Assembly: GCF_900106945.1 (NCBI RefSeq)
Contig: NZ_FNNE01000002.1
Location: 372,001-436,000 of the forward strand
Reading direction: 5' to 3'
DNA length: 64,000 nt
Source: Marinobacter mobilis
GTDB taxonomy: Bacteria > Pseudomonadota > Gammaproteobacteria > Pseudomonadales > Oleiphilaceae
Positions 12,507-21,203 of this stretch are shown one piece after another. The translations under genes were made by a program, and so were the position numbers. Position 1 is the first letter of the stretch, and each line of letters opens with the position of its first letter. The notes beneath the pieces are model-generated. The model had not been told where the DNA came from. It did no database searches and saw only the letters and a list, made by a program, of their open reading frames with translations.

Positions 12507-13496
12507 TTACGGCTTTTCGGCGATGACGGTGGCCCGTTTCGGCCCCGGATAGCCTTCGATGGTTTTGTCGGGGTCCTCGGGATCGAGGAAGTCGGCCAGT
12601 GACTGGAAACGCATCCAGTCGGTCGACCTTTGCTCGTCCGTGGTGGTGTCGGTGACATCAACGACGCGAGCGTTGCGGTAGCCGGCGCGGTCAAGCCAGC
12701 GCAGCAACGTGTCACAACTCGGCAGGAACCAGACATTGCGCATCTGGCCGTAGCGGTCTTCGGGCATCAGGCTGTAGCCTTCGGGGCCATCCACCACCAG
12801 GGTTTCCAGCACCAGCTCGCCGCCCCTGCGCAGGGTATCCTTGAGCTCCAGTAGGTGATCCAGTGGTGAGCGCCGATGGTACAGCACCCCCATGGAGAAC
12901 GTCGTGTCGAAACATTCCAGCTTTGGCGGGAGATCCTCCATACGCACGGGAAGCAAGTCGATGGGCGCAGTGCTCAGGTAGCGTTTCACACTCAGGAACT
13001 GGAACAGGAAAAGCAAGCCGGGATCAATGCCGACTACCCGTTGGGCTCCCGCTCCGAGCATTCGCCAGCAGTGGTATCCGGAGCCGCAACCCACATCCAG
13101 TACCTGCCGTCCAGAGAGGTCTGACAGGTAGGGGGATACCCGGTCCCATTTCCAGTCGGAGCGCCACTCGGTATCAATGGCAACGCCGAAGAAGTCGAAG
13201 GGGCCCTTGCGCCAGGGCATCAGGCCGCGAAGTGCAGCCTCGGTCTGGCGCTGGTTGGCATCGCTGCAGTCCGGTGAGCTCAGAGCGACCGCGGAGCTTG
13301 TCAGGTCTGCGCTGACGTTGGCAAACTCCGGCAGTTGTTGCCAGGCCTGCTGCCAGCGTTGGATATCACCATGAGGGTTGGTATCGAAGCGTTTTGTCAG
13401 CTGCTGTTTTAACAGGCAGCTCCAGCTTTCCAGCCCTTCACTGTCCAGATGCTGGAACAGGGCGCCGTAACAGGCCTGCCAGTCAAACCCGCTCAT
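12507..13496 (-). CDS. cmoB: tRNA U34 carboxymethyltransferase CmoB
   Basis: Uses carboxy-SAM made by CmoA to convert 5-hydroxyuridine at tRNA position 34 into 5-carboxymethoxyuridine (cmo5U). The 329-residue protein begins MSGFDWQACYGALFQHL, has the family segment GLMPWRKGPFDFFGVAIDTEWRSDWKW (split here: GLMPWRKGPF then IDTEWRSDWKW), the methyltransferase motif VLDVGCGSGYHCW and FDTTFSMGVLYHRRSPLDHL. The ATG overlaps the cmoA stop codon (ATGA) and has AAGGAA upstream, so an extension starting at 13556 is rejected. Last gene of a five-gene minus-strand run. Confidence 0.95.
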   Translation of the reverse strand: MSGFDWQACYGALFQHLDSEGLESWSCLLKQQLTKRFDTNPHGDIQRWQQAWQQLPEFANVSADLTSSAVALSSPDCSDANQRQTEAALRGLMPWRKGPFDFFGVAIDTEWRSDWKWDRVSPYLSDLSGRQVLDVGCGSGYHCWRMLGAGAQRVVGIDPGLLFLFQFLSVKRYLSTAPIDLLPVRMEDLPPKLECFDTTFSMGVLYHRRSPLDHLLELKDTLRRGGELVLETLVVDGPEGYSLMPEDRYGQMRNVWFLPSCDTLLRWLDRAGYRNARVVDVTDTTTDEQRSTDWMRFQSLADFLDPEDPDKTIEGYPGPKRATVIAEKP

Positions 13497-14257
13497 TGGC
13501 TGTTCCTTGTGGATTTGATGGCCAACAGCGAGACGAAGTTGAAGCATTGGTACCACAAGATAACCTGGTCAAATCCGGCGTTCAGCAAGCGTTCCCGGTG
13601 TTGCTGCAACGTTTCCGGCAGCAGTACCCGTTCGATGGCAGCGCGTTTCTGACTGATTTCCAGGTCGGAATAGCCGTTGGCACGCTTGAATTCGTGATGC
13701 AGTCGGGTTTGGGTGTCCTGTTCCTGCTCTGACTCAAAGCGGATCTTTTCTGACAGAATCAGTACGCCACCGGGCCGGGTGGCCTCGGCGATGCGGGTCA
13801 GCAGACCCTGACGTTGCTCAGGGGCAACAAATTGCAGGGTAAAGTTAAGCGTGGTCACCGAGGCATTTTCAAACCGGGATTCGATAATGTCTTCACAGCG
13901 CAGGGTTACCGGCAGTGAGTGGTCATCCAGGGCGACGTAGTGCTCGCAGCGCTCCAGCATGTCGGCGGAATTGTCGATACCGGTCAGGGTGACGTCGTTG
14001 TAGTGGATGCCATGTCGCATTGCGAGCGTCGAGGCGCCCAGGGAGCAACCCAGGTCGTAGCAATGACTGCCAGGCTGAACATATTGCTCGGTAATCACTT
14101 CGATCATCGGGATGATCGTGGTGTAGCCAGGTACCGAGCGCCGGATCATGTCCGGGAACACCCGTGCCACTGAGGCGTCGAAGCGAAAATCCGAGTGTGG
14201 CTGTTCGTGGGCAAACAGCCGATCGGTACCGCTGTCGCCAGGCTTGCGGTCTGTCAT
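13493..14257 (-). CDS. cmoA: Carboxy-S-adenosyl-L-methionine synthase CmoA
   Basis: Makes carboxy-SAM from SAM and prephenate, the donor for CmoB. The 254-residue protein shows FDASVARVFPDMIRRSVPGYTTII, the SAM-binding CYDLGCSLGASTLAM, and LNFTLQFVAPEQRQGLL. Its C-terminal SLLAIKS is also typical. Stop and cmoB start overlap by four bases, and its own start overlaps the TAA of the upstream small gene (TAATG), so the three genes are tightly coupled. Confidence 0.95.
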   Translation of the reverse strand: MTDRKPGDSGTDRLFAHEQPHSDFRFDASVARVFPDMIRRSVPGYTTIIPMIEVITEQYVQPGSHCYDLGCSLGASTLAMRHGIHYNDVTLTGIDNSADMLERCEHYVALDDHSLPVTLRCEDIIESRFENASVTTLNFTLQFVAPEQRQGLLTRIAEATRPGGVLILSEKIRFESEQEQDTQTRLHHEFKRANGYSDLEISQKRAAIERVLLPETLQQHRERLLNAGFDQVILWYQCFNFVSLLAIKSTRNSQ

Positions 14258-14628
14258 TACTGACCCTCCGCCGCCTGCGGGGCGGTCATGTCGTCCGGGG
14301 CGACAAAGGTGTGAATCTCGCCGCAGCGAACGCCGCGATTTTTGTAGTCGAGCAGAACCGCGCGAAAGGCCGCGTCCGTATCCGAGGCGATGGCAAGGTA
14401 GCCTTGTTCGCAGACGGCATGGAGTTCGGAAGATTTCGGGGACATCCGGACCCCCTCTTCGCCGGGGATCAGGTGGAGTGCTGTGAACTCGCCCACGGCC
14501 ATGTCGTCCTTGTTCTCGTTGTGAAGGATGCGGCCATTAATCTCCAATGTCATGACCGTCACAACGATGGTGACCAGCGCAGTAAGAAGGAGTGTGCGAA
14601 TGCTAAAGCGGGCCTCGGATTGGCTCAT
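14257..14628 (-). CDS. Small membrane-anchored protein of unknown function
   Basis: I do not recognise this 123-residue protein. It has a short cytoplasmic start, one hydrophobic helix at about residues 12-28 (TLLLTALVTIVVTVMTL), and a soluble outer part of about 95 residues with two cysteines (in HAVCEQGY and GVRCGEIH) that could form a disulfide in the periplasm. AGGAG precedes the ATG. It is translationally coupled to cmoA (TAATG) and lies 32 bases after srkA, so it belongs to this operon. No catalytic motif is apparent; the genomic link to srkA and cmoAB is not evidence of function. Confidence 0.75.
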   Translation of the reverse strand: MSQSEARFSIRTLLLTALVTIVVTVMTLEINGRILHNENKDDMAVGEFTALHLIPGEEGVRMSPKSSELHAVCEQGYLAIASDTDAAFRAVLLDYKNRGVRCGEIHTFVAPDDMTAPQAAEGQ

Positions 14629-14660
14629 GGTATGGGCTCCTGGGAATGTAGTATGTCGGA

Positions 14661-15662
14661 TTAGAACTGGCCGGGAATGCTGAGTGGCGGTGCCTGTAAG
14701 GCCCCCAGTTGCTCACGCAGGGCCAGAATCTGGTCAGACCAGTAGCGGGGTTGGCTGAACCAGGGGAAATAACGGGGGAACGCCGGATCATCCCAGCGCC
14801 GGGCAAGCCAGGCGCTGTGGGCAATTTGGCGATAGCAGCGCAGAGGTTCGATCAAAAAGCGTTCACGGCGATCGAAATCCCGGAACATCTCGTAGCCCTC
14901 CAGCAATTCGGCGAATTGCGCGCCCTGGTCCTTGTCCTCGCCATTGAGTAACAGCCAGAGATCCTGAATCGCCGGTCCGCTGCGGCAGTCGTCGAGATCG
15001 ACAAACAGCATTTGTTCGTCACGGACCAGAATGTTGCCGGCATGGCAGTCGCCATGAAGGCGCAGGGTCGACACCGGGCCTGCTTCATCGATACGACGGG
15101 CACAATGATCGATCAGGTCGGGGATCAGGCTGTCCCAGGCCGGGCGCAGGTCGTCGGGAACCCAGCCGTGGTCGGTCAGGTAACGGCTGAACTCGGTAAT
15201 GCCGGACAGGATGGAAAGGCTGGGGCGGCTCTCGAACGGTTTGCATGCGCCGACATTATGAAGCTGTCCGAGCCATTGGCCGAGACGGTATAGGGTATCG
15301 GTGATGCTGGTATCCGGTGCCTGGCCACCCCGTTGCGGGAACAGGGCGTAGAGGAAATCGCCATGACGGCCGAGGGTGTCGCCGGACGGCATCGTCAGCG
15401 GGGCGACCACTGGCACGTCGGCTTTGGCCAGTTCCAGGGAGAAGGCGTGCTCCTCGCGAATTTGCGCTTCGCTCCAGCGGCCCGGTCGGTAGAACTTGGC
15501 AATGATGGATGGGCTGTCTTCGATGCCGATCTGGTAGACGCGGTTCTCGTAGCTATTGAGGGCAAAGAGCCGGCCGTTGACGATAAAGCCTTCGGCCTCA
15601 ACGGCATCCAGAACATTGTCCGGTGTCAGGTGATCATAAGGGTGGGTGCTGTTATCGGTCAT
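14661..15662 (-). CDS. srkA: Stress response serine/threonine kinase SrkA (RdoA/YihE family)
   Basis: Cytosolic eukaryotic-like kinase that in E. coli protects against envelope and oxidative stress. The 333-residue protein aligns throughout: TPDNVLDAVEAEGF near the start, NSYENRVYQIG, the lysine in IAKFYRPGRW, the catalytic-loop equivalent LHGDCHAGNIL and the metal-binding FVDLDDCRSGP. The length is typical. E. coli srkA is followed by dsbA; here the neighbours are two small anchored proteins and cmoAB. Confidence 0.92.
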   Translation of the reverse strand: MTDNSTHPYDHLTPDNVLDAVEAEGFIVNGRLFALNSYENRVYQIGIEDSPSIIAKFYRPGRWSEAQIREEHAFSLELAKADVPVVAPLTMPSGDTLGRHGDFLYALFPQRGGQAPDTSITDTLYRLGQWLGQLHNVGACKPFESRPSLSILSGITEFSRYLTDHGWVPDDLRPAWDSLIPDLIDHCARRIDEAGPVSTLRLHGDCHAGNILVRDEQMLFVDLDDCRSGPAIQDLWLLLNGEDKDQGAQFAELLEGYEMFRDFDRRERFLIEPLRCYRQIAHSAWLARRWDDPAFPRYFPWFSQPRYWSDQILALREQLGALQAPPLSIPGQF

Positions 15663-15672
15663 GCCCGCTCAG

Positions 15673-16095
15673 TCAGTAGCGCCTGTCGTTTTGGTTTTGC
15701 ATGGCGGTGAGGTGATACCAGTTGCTGTCCAGTTCCCAGCGAATTCTGGAAATGCCTGGAAACTGCAGCACGATGTCGCCGGCCTTGGCCTGGACCCGGG
15801 CCAGTTCGCGCTCGGCCCGTTGCCAGTCGCGATGGTTGTCACTCAGATTGCGCATACTGGGAAAAATGGTAATCAGTGCTTCACGGGTTCCTACGTTCTG
15901 AGAGCGGAGCGAACTCATGATGGCGGTCTGGCCTTCCACCCTCAGCACCCTGTGCTGGTATGGGTAGTTGCCCACGGTTTCATCATCTTTCAGGGACTGG
16001 TTGAGAGAGATGACTTCAGCGCCTCGCCAGCCTAACCAGCCAACAAAAATGGCGGCAACAATCATCACGATTATGAACTGCTTCCTGTCAGACAT
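15673..16095 (-). CDS. Membrane-anchored hypothetical protein, first gene of srkA-cmoAB run
   Basis: A 140-residue protein with one N-terminal transmembrane helix (about residues 7-23, FIIVMIVAAIFVGWLGW) and a periplasm-facing domain containing HRVLRVEGQTAIMSSLRS and a distinctive end, PGISRIRWELDSNWYH. The regular pattern suggests a conserved family, and I believe similar proteins occur beside srkA in pseudomonads, but I cannot name it. It ends 10 bases before srkA. An operator-like palindrome sits in its probable promoter. Confidence 0.78.
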   Translation of the reverse strand: MSDRKQFIIVMIVAAIFVGWLGWRGAEVISLNQSLKDDETVGNYPYQHRVLRVEGQTAIMSSLRSQNVGTREALITIFPSMRNLSDNHRDWQRAERELARVQAKAGDIVLQFPGISRIRWELDSNWYHLTAMQNQNDRRY

Positions 16096-16138
16096 CGCTT
16101 CCCGGCTCCCTGCGCCTGCACTGTTTTATCCGGCGCTA

Positions 16139-16164
16139 AGTATATCCTGTTCACCCGGTGAACA
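16139..16164 (-). promoter_or_regulatory. Minus-strand -10 with 17-bp palindromic operator candidate
   Basis: TGTTCACC (16148-16155), one central base, and GGTGAACA (16157-16164) form a perfect odd-length palindrome. On the minus strand TATACT (16139-16144) is a good -10 for the gene starting at 16095, so the palindrome occupies the promoter spacer, a usual place for a repressor. It also lies upstream of the divergent oxidoreductase gene. The regulator is unknown. Confidence 0.45.
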
Positions 16165-16262
16165 CGAAGGGGTGGGGCAATTGTCGGGGTTGCTGCGTTT
16201 CCCTCGACGGTGGGCTTTGCCATACTTGCCGACGAAAGCGCGGGGAGGTGTCGGGTAGAGGG

Positions 16263-17393
16263 ATGGTAACGAACTTGGGAAGCAGGGCACTGGAAACGCT
16301 GTCGGTGGATGCCGTGGTCATCGGGGCTGGCGTGGTCGGGCTCGCGGTCGCACGGGCGCTGGCGCTGGCCGGCCACGATGTGTTTGTGCTTGAGGCTGGG
16401 GAGCGGTTTGGTGAAGGGGTGTCGTCGCGAAACAGTGAAGTGATCCATGCCGGCATCTATTACCCGAAGGATTCCCTCAAGGCGCACCTGTGTGTCCAGG
16501 GGCGTCAGCGGCTATACGAATACTGTGAGCACCGTCACGTCGCCCACCGAAAATGTGGCAAATGGATTGTCGCGGTCGGTGCCAATCAGATGGAAGAGCT
16601 TGAGCGTATTCGCGGGCGGGCCGCGGCCAATGGTGTTGAGCTTGAGCTGCTGGGGCGCGATGAGGCGTGTTGCAGGCTACCGGACCTTCAGATATCCGGG
16701 GCGCTGCATTCTCCGGAAACCGGAATCATCGACAGCCACCAGCTGATGCTGTCGCTGCTGGCGGACCTTGAGACTGCAGGCGGTCAGTTGATCTGTCAGG
16801 CGCCGGTACTGTCGGCGGTGAGCCGGGATGGCGCGCATCTGCTCACCGTTGGCGGTACCGTACCCTGTCAGCTGGAAGCCCGCTATGTCGTAAACTCCGC
16901 CGGGCTTGAGGCTATTCCGTTGGCAACCCGCTGGCAAGGTTACCCTCAGTCCCTGTGTCCAACCCCGTATTATGCGCGCGGCGTCTATTTCAGCTACAAC
17001 GGTGATCATCCTTTCCGGGAGCTGATTTACCCATTGCCTGAGCCTGGTGGCCTGGGTATCCATCTGACTCTCGATCTCGCGAACCAGGCCCGTTTTGGGC
17101 CGGATGTGGAGTGGATTGAGCGGCCCGACTATACCGTTGACCGGGCGCGGTCAGAGGCGTTCGTAACGTCAGTAAAACCATGGTGGCCGGGGCTGAACCC
17201 GCAGCGTTTGCAGCCGGCCTACGCTGGCGTGCGGCCGAAACTGTCCGGGCCTGGGGAGCCCGCGGCGGATTTTGATATTCAAGGCCCCTTTCACCACGGA
17301 GTGCATGGCTTGGTTCACCTCTTCGGCATAGAGTCTCCGGGGTTAACGTCCTGCCTTTCCATCGCAGACTATGTGGTCACCTGTATCAGCTAA
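16263..17393 (+). CDS. FAD-dependent oxidoreductase, L-2-hydroxyglutarate oxidase-like
   Basis: DAO-type flavoprotein. The 376-residue protein has the Rossmann motif VVIGAGVVGLAVARALA, the segment SSRNSEVIHAGIYYPKDSLKA typical of the L-2-hydroxyglutarate dehydrogenase/LhgO group, and a C-terminal AGVRPKLSGPG plus LFGIESPGLTSCLSIADYV, which binds the flavin. It is shorter than E. coli LhgO (about 420), so the exact substrate is uncertain. The frame opens at 16158, but the residues before MVTNLGSRALETL look non-homologous and cysteine-rich, so the ATG at 16263 is chosen. It stands alone, divergent from the srkA run and convergent with comF. Confidence 0.85.
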   Translation: MVTNLGSRALETLSVDAVVIGAGVVGLAVARALALAGHDVFVLEAGERFGEGVSSRNSEVIHAGIYYPKDSLKAHLCVQGRQRLYEYCEHRHVAHRKCGKWIVAVGANQMEELERIRGRAAANGVELELLGRDEACCRLPDLQISGALHSPETGIIDSHQLMLSLLADLETAGGQLICQAPVLSAVSRDGAHLLTVGGTVPCQLEARYVVNSAGLEAIPLATRWQGYPQSLCPTPYYARGVYFSYNGDHPFRELIYPLPEPGGLGIHLTLDLANQARFGPDVEWIERPDYTVDRARSEAFVTSVKPWWPGLNPQRLQPAYAGVRPKLSGPGEPAADFDIQGPFHHGVHGLVHLFGIESPGLTSCLSIADYVVTCIS

Positions 17394-17426
17394 CGTTCCG
17401 CAGAGAGAGCGTTTGTCCCTTTCGCT

Positions 17427-18173
17427 TCACAGCGGCGTCCGCGCCAGCACCCAGACCTGAACGTCTTCCGCGCCTGCCAAACGCAGCGCCTGAGCCAGGG
17501 CGCGGGCGGTGGCTCCGGTGGTCATGACGTCATCGATCAGCGCGACTTTCCTGGGCAGGGGGCGGTTGACTTGAAGGATGCCCCTGAGGTTGTTTGCCCG
17601 CTGTTCCCGATTAAGGTTGGACTGCCGCGGGACTGCCCGGGTTCGTTCAAGCGTATTGGCCGACCAGGGGATAGCCAGTCGCTGGCTCAACTGTTCGGTG
17701 ATGGCATCGGCTTGATTGAAGCCCCGCTGGCGCCGCCGTCGTTTGTGCATGGGGCTCGGAATCAGAAGCTCCGGTTCATGCTCCGGGCAGGCTTGCAGGC
17801 GGTCGGCCAGGTGCTCTCCCAGGTCGCGGATCACCGGCTGTGCCATTGCCAGCTGGCTGTGGTATTTGTAGCGGCCAATCATGCGGTCCAGCGGAAACCG
17901 GTAAACCCAAGGGGCAATAACCCGCGTGAACGGGGGAGGGTCGGACTGACAATCGCCGCAGCGTAGCACCTCCGTTGCCTCACCAGACACGGGCAGGGGA
18001 AGGGCGCACTGGCAACAATGCCTAGAGTTTTCAGTCAGTTGATTTCGACACTGTGGGCATAGCCCGTCATGCTCTCCCCGAGCAAGGCAAGTAACGCAGG
18101 TCGCAGGCGAACGCAAAAGGTTGTTAACCTTTGGTTTGATATGGGTTGACAGAGATAATAGTCCCTTTATCAT
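17427..18173 (-). CDS. comF: ComF family protein (phosphoribosyltransferase-like, zinc-finger N-terminus)
   Basis: Member of the ComF/GntX family, linked in naturally competent bacteria to uptake of transforming DNA; the biochemical role is not fixed. The 248-residue protein has cysteine pairs CVTC, CPQC, CCQC and CGDC in its first 80 residues (likely zinc sites) and a phosphoribosyltransferase domain with IPSPMHKRRRRQRGFNQA and the PRPP loop VALIDDVMTTGATA. A GTG at 18179 is possible, but the ATG at 18173 has AAGGA eight bases upstream. Its first codons overlap the bioB promoter and operator. Confidence 0.92.
   Translation of the reverse strand: MIKGLLSLSTHIKPKVNNLLRSPATCVTCLARGEHDGLCPQCRNQLTENSRHCCQCALPLPVSGEATEVLRCGDCQSDPPPFTRVIAPWVYRFPLDRMIGRYKYHSQLAMAQPVIRDLGEHLADRLQACPEHEPELLIPSPMHKRRRRQRGFNQADAITEQLSQRLAIPWSANTLERTRAVPRQSNLNREQRANNLRGILQVNRPLPRKVALIDDVMTTGATARALAQALRLAGAEDVQVWVLARTPL
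18121..18173 (+). promoter_or_regulatory. bioB promoter with BirA operator
   Basis: TTGTTAACC (18121-18129), 14 bases, then GGTTGACAG (18144-18152) closely matches the BirA box of gammaproteobacteria (TTGTAAACC-N14/15-GGTTTACAA). The right arm overlaps a -35 TTGACA (18146-18151) followed, 16 bases on, by TATCAT (18168-18173). BirA-biotinyl-AMP bound here would block RNA polymerase and repress bioBFHCD. The whole element lies within the first codons of divergent comF. The identification rests on known BirA sites; it was not tested. Confidence 0.75.
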
Positions 18174-18223
18174 TTGCACAATCCTTAAACCCTGGAAAGA
18201 CGCAAAGTTAACAGGACCTGCAC

Positions 18224-19282
18224 ATGACCGCCACTGCGATACGCCACGACTGGACCGTTAAGGAAGTTCGAGCCCTGCTGGAACTGCCGTTCAATGACCT
18301 GATGTTCAAGGCTCAGAGCGTCCATCGGGAACATTTTGATCCCAATGAGGTTCAGGTCAGCACGCTGCTGTCGATCAAGACCGGCGCCTGTCCGGAAGAC
18401 TGTAAATACTGCCCTCAGAGCGGTCATTACAACACCGGTCTGGAAAAGGAAAAGCTGCTGGAAATCGAGCGCGTCGTTGCCGAAGCCCGCGCAGCCCGTG
18501 AAAAGGGGGCGTCCCGCTTCTGCATGGGAGCCGCCTGGCGCAGTCCCGCCAAGAAAGACATGCCCTACGTGCTCGATATGGTCAAGCAGGTCAAGTCTCT
18601 GGGCCTGGAAACCTGCATGACTCTCGGGATGTTGAAGGAAGAGCAAGCCCAGGAGCTGGCTGATGCCGGTCTGGACTACTACAACCACAACCTCGACACC
18701 TCCGAGAAGTACTACAACCACATTATCACCACGCGTACCTACCAGGATCGCCTCGATACTCTGGACAATGTCCGCAAGGCCGGCATGAAGGTCTGCTGTG
18801 GCGGCATCATGGGTATGGGTGAAGACCTGGACGACCGGGCCGGGCTGCTGGCTCAGCTGGCCAATCTGCCTCACCATCCTGAGAGTGTGCCGGTTAACAT
18901 GCTGGTGAAAGTGGAAGGCACGCCGCTGGATCAGGTCGATGATCTCGATCCGTTCGATTTCATTCGCACCATTGCCGTAGCCCGCATCATGATGCCCGAG
19001 TCTCACGTCAGACTCTCTGCCGGTCGTGAAAACATGAACGAGCAGATGCAGGCGATGTGTTTCCTGGCCGGTGCCAACTCGATTTTCTACGGTGAGAAAC
19101 TACTCACTACGGCAAACCCCGAAGCCGATCGTGACCGTGAGCTGTTCCGTCGTCTGGGCATTCGTCCCGAGCAACGGGAGCAGGCCCATACTGAGGAAGA
19201 GCAGGTCGAGGCGTTGAGCGAGGCGGTCGAATACGAACGTACCCGTCACATGTTCTACGACGCCACTCGCGAGTCTGCCTGA
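18224..19282 (+). CDS. bioB: Biotin synthase BioB
   Basis: Radical-SAM enzyme that inserts sulfur into dethiobiotin. The 352-residue protein has the SAM cluster motif CPEDCKYC (C56, C60, C63), KTGACPEDC context, [12 protein letters not shown] and the C-terminal RLSAGRENM, and retains the cysteines and arginine that hold the auxiliary [2Fe-2S] cluster. AGGA lies upstream of the ATG. First gene of bioB-F-H-C-D and the direct target of the operator above. Confidence 0.97.
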   Translation: MTATAIRHDWTVKEVRALLELPFNDLMFKAQSVHREHFDPNEVQVSTLLSIKTGACPEDCKYCPQSGHYNTGLEKEKLLEIERVVAEARAAREKGASRFCMGAAWRSPAKKDMPYVLDMVKQVKSLGLETCMTLGMLKEEQAQELADAGLDYYNHNLDTSEKYYNHIITTRTYQDRLDTLDNVRKAGMKVCCGGIMGMGEDLDDRAGLLAQLANLPHHPESVPVNMLVKVEGTPLDQVDDLDPFDFIRTIAVARIMMPESHVRLSAGRENMNEQMQAMCFLAGANSIFYGEKLLTTANPEADRDRELFRRLGIRPEQREQAHTEEEQVEALSEAVEYERTRHMFYDATRESA

Positions 19283-19294
19283 GGTCAATCTCCC

Positions 19295-20455
19295 TTGCGT
19301 GATTTTGCCGCTGAACTGGACGCGCGGAAGAGCGCCGGCCTCTATCGCAGCCGGCGCCTCATCAGCGGGCCTCAGCAGCCCGCGCTGACAGCGGACGATC
19401 AGTCCGTTCTGGCCTTCTGCAGCAACGACTACCTGGGGCTGGCAAGCCACCCCTCCGTGTCCGGGGCCCTGTTGGCTGCGGTGCCGGAGGTCGGTGTTGG
19501 GGGCGGCTCTTCCCATCTGATCTGCGGTCATCACGATGCGCACCATCGTCTTGAGCTTGCCCTCGCCGGCTTGACCCGGCGTTCATCGGCGTTGTTCTTC
19601 TCCACCGGATACATGGCCAATCTCGGCGTGATCAGCGCTTTGGCGGGCCGTGGCGACACCATTTTTTCCGATCGACTCAATCACGCCTCCATCATTGACG
19701 GCTGTCTGCTCAGCCGTGCCCGTGTTCGTCGTTATCCCCACAACGACATGTCGGCCCTTGCCGACATGCTGGCGGGAACGTCCGGCCACAAGCTGGTGGT
19801 CACCGACGGCGTGTTCAGTATGGACGGAGATCTTGCGCCATTGCGGGAAATGGCGAGGTTGTGCCGTGAGCATGACGCCTTGCTGGTGGTCGATGATGCC
19901 CATGGAATTGGCGTCTTGGGGGAGCACGGTGGCGGCACGCTGGAGCAGCTCGGGTTGTCTGAGCAGGAGGTGCCGGTACTCATAGGAACCCTCGGGAAAG
20001 CCATTGGTACCAGCGGCGCGTTTGCCGCGGGGCCCGCGTTGCTCATGGACTACCTGGTGCAGAAGGCGCGTACCTATATCTATACCACTGCAATGCCGCC
20101 TGCCGTAGCCATGGCCACCTGTGCCGCCCTTGAGGTGATTCGTGATGAGCCGGAACGTCGGAATCATCTGCGTCATCTGGTTGAGCGGTTTCGTACCGAA
20201 GCCTCGGCTCTTGGTTACCGTCTGATGCCCTCGCATACCCCGATTCAGCCGATCATGGTGGGTGATAACTGGGCTGCTCTGACCCTGAGCCGGGAGCTGG
20301 AAGCGAGGGGGCTGTTGGTGACCGCGATTCGTCCGCCCACTGTGCCCGAAGGGGAAGCCCGACTGCGGGTGACCTTCAGCGCGGCGCACACCGACGCCGA
20401 CCTGGACCGACTGATCGCGGGCCTGGCGGACTGTCGATGCCATTACCCCGGATGA
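19295..20455 (+). CDS. bioF: 8-amino-7-oxononanoate synthase BioF
   Basis: PLP enzyme that condenses pimeloyl-ACP with L-alanine. The 386-residue product has FCSNDYLGLASHP, GGGSSHLICGHH, the DDAHGIGVLG segment and the PLP lysine in GTLGKAIGTSG (about K235). It starts at a TTG 12 bases after bioB with GAGG upstream; no nearby ATG fits the conserved N-terminus. Four bases separate its end from bioH. Confidence 0.95.
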   Translation: MRDFAAELDARKSAGLYRSRRLISGPQQPALTADDQSVLAFCSNDYLGLASHPSVSGALLAAVPEVGVGGGSSHLICGHHDAHHRLELALAGLTRRSSALFFSTGYMANLGVISALAGRGDTIFSDRLNHASIIDGCLLSRARVRRYPHNDMSALADMLAGTSGHKLVVTDGVFSMDGDLAPLREMARLCREHDALLVVDDAHGIGVLGEHGGGTLEQLGLSEQEVPVLIGTLGKAIGTSGAFAAGPALLMDYLVQKARTYIYTTAMPPAVAMATCAALEVIRDEPERRNHLRHLVERFRTEASALGYRLMPSHTPIQPIMVGDNWAALTLSRELEARGLLVTAIRPPTVPEGEARLRVTFSAAHTDADLDRLIAGLADCRCHYPG

Positions 20456-20459
20456 TTCC

Positions 20460-21203
20460 ATGGCCTCGTTGAGCTCGTATCCGGCCATTGTCGTGGTTGG
20501 CGGCTGGGGTGTCCCGGCCACCATGCTACAGCCGCTGGTCGCGGACTGGCCCGGCGTGGTTCACCTCGCGACCCTGGATTCCGGACTGGTAGCGGGTGCC
20601 TGTGGCATCGATGATGTGGCTGCCCGGCTGCTCAATCGCCTGCCTGAAGCTGCGGTCTGGCTGGGCTGGTCCCAGGGTGGGCAGGTGGTGATGTCTGCAG
20701 CCCGGCAGGCGCCGGACCAACTGCAGGGAGCGATTACTCTTTGCAGCTTTCCCCGCTTTGTCGCCTCGAATGACTGGAATCATGGCATGGCGGCTGACAC
20801 GTTCCGGCAATTTCATGACGGGCTCAGAACGGATCCGATGCGCGCCTGGAAGCGCTTTCTGGCATTGCAGGTGATGGGCGGGAGCAATGAAAAGGACGGT
20901 CGGCGTTCCCTGGCCCCCTGGCTGGCCTCCGGGCCCCCGCTGGGCATAGAAGAACTGGAAACCTCTCTGGAATGGCTTGCTGCAACCGATCAGCGGGCGG
21001 ACTGGCAGCACCCTGCTGTACCGTCGCTTCATATCTGGGGTGACCAGGATTATCTGGTGGATGGCCATGTGGCGGACCAGGTCTCTGGTTGGGGGGCAGA
21101 AGTGAGTCGGGTGTCGGGTATGGGGCATTGGCCCCGTGGCTCTGCGATCGCCTGCTGCCAGGATGAAATCCGCCGCTTCGTGGCTTCATTGGGAATCGTG
21201 TAA
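20460..21203 (+). CDS. bioH: Pimeloyl-ACP methyl ester carboxylesterase BioH
   Basis: Alpha/beta hydrolase that removes the methyl ester from pimeloyl-ACP methyl ester, ending the BioC-started pimelate route. The 247-residue protein has the nucleophile elbow GWSQGG (S71), the acid in WGDQDYLVD and the histidine in GMGHWP. It is somewhat divergent from E. coli BioH, so assignment also leans on its place between bioF and bioC. Its stop overlaps the bioC start (TAATG). Confidence 0.88.
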   Translation: MASLSSYPAIVVVGGWGVPATMLQPLVADWPGVVHLATLDSGLVAGACGIDDVAARLLNRLPEAAVWLGWSQGGQVVMSAARQAPDQLQGAITLCSFPRFVASNDWNHGMAADTFRQFHDGLRTDPMRAWKRFLALQVMGGSNEKDGRRSLAPWLASGPPLGIEELETSLEWLAATDQRADWQHPAVPSLHIWGDQDYLVDGHVADQVSGWGAEVSRVSGMGHWPRGSAIACCQDEIRRFVASLGIV

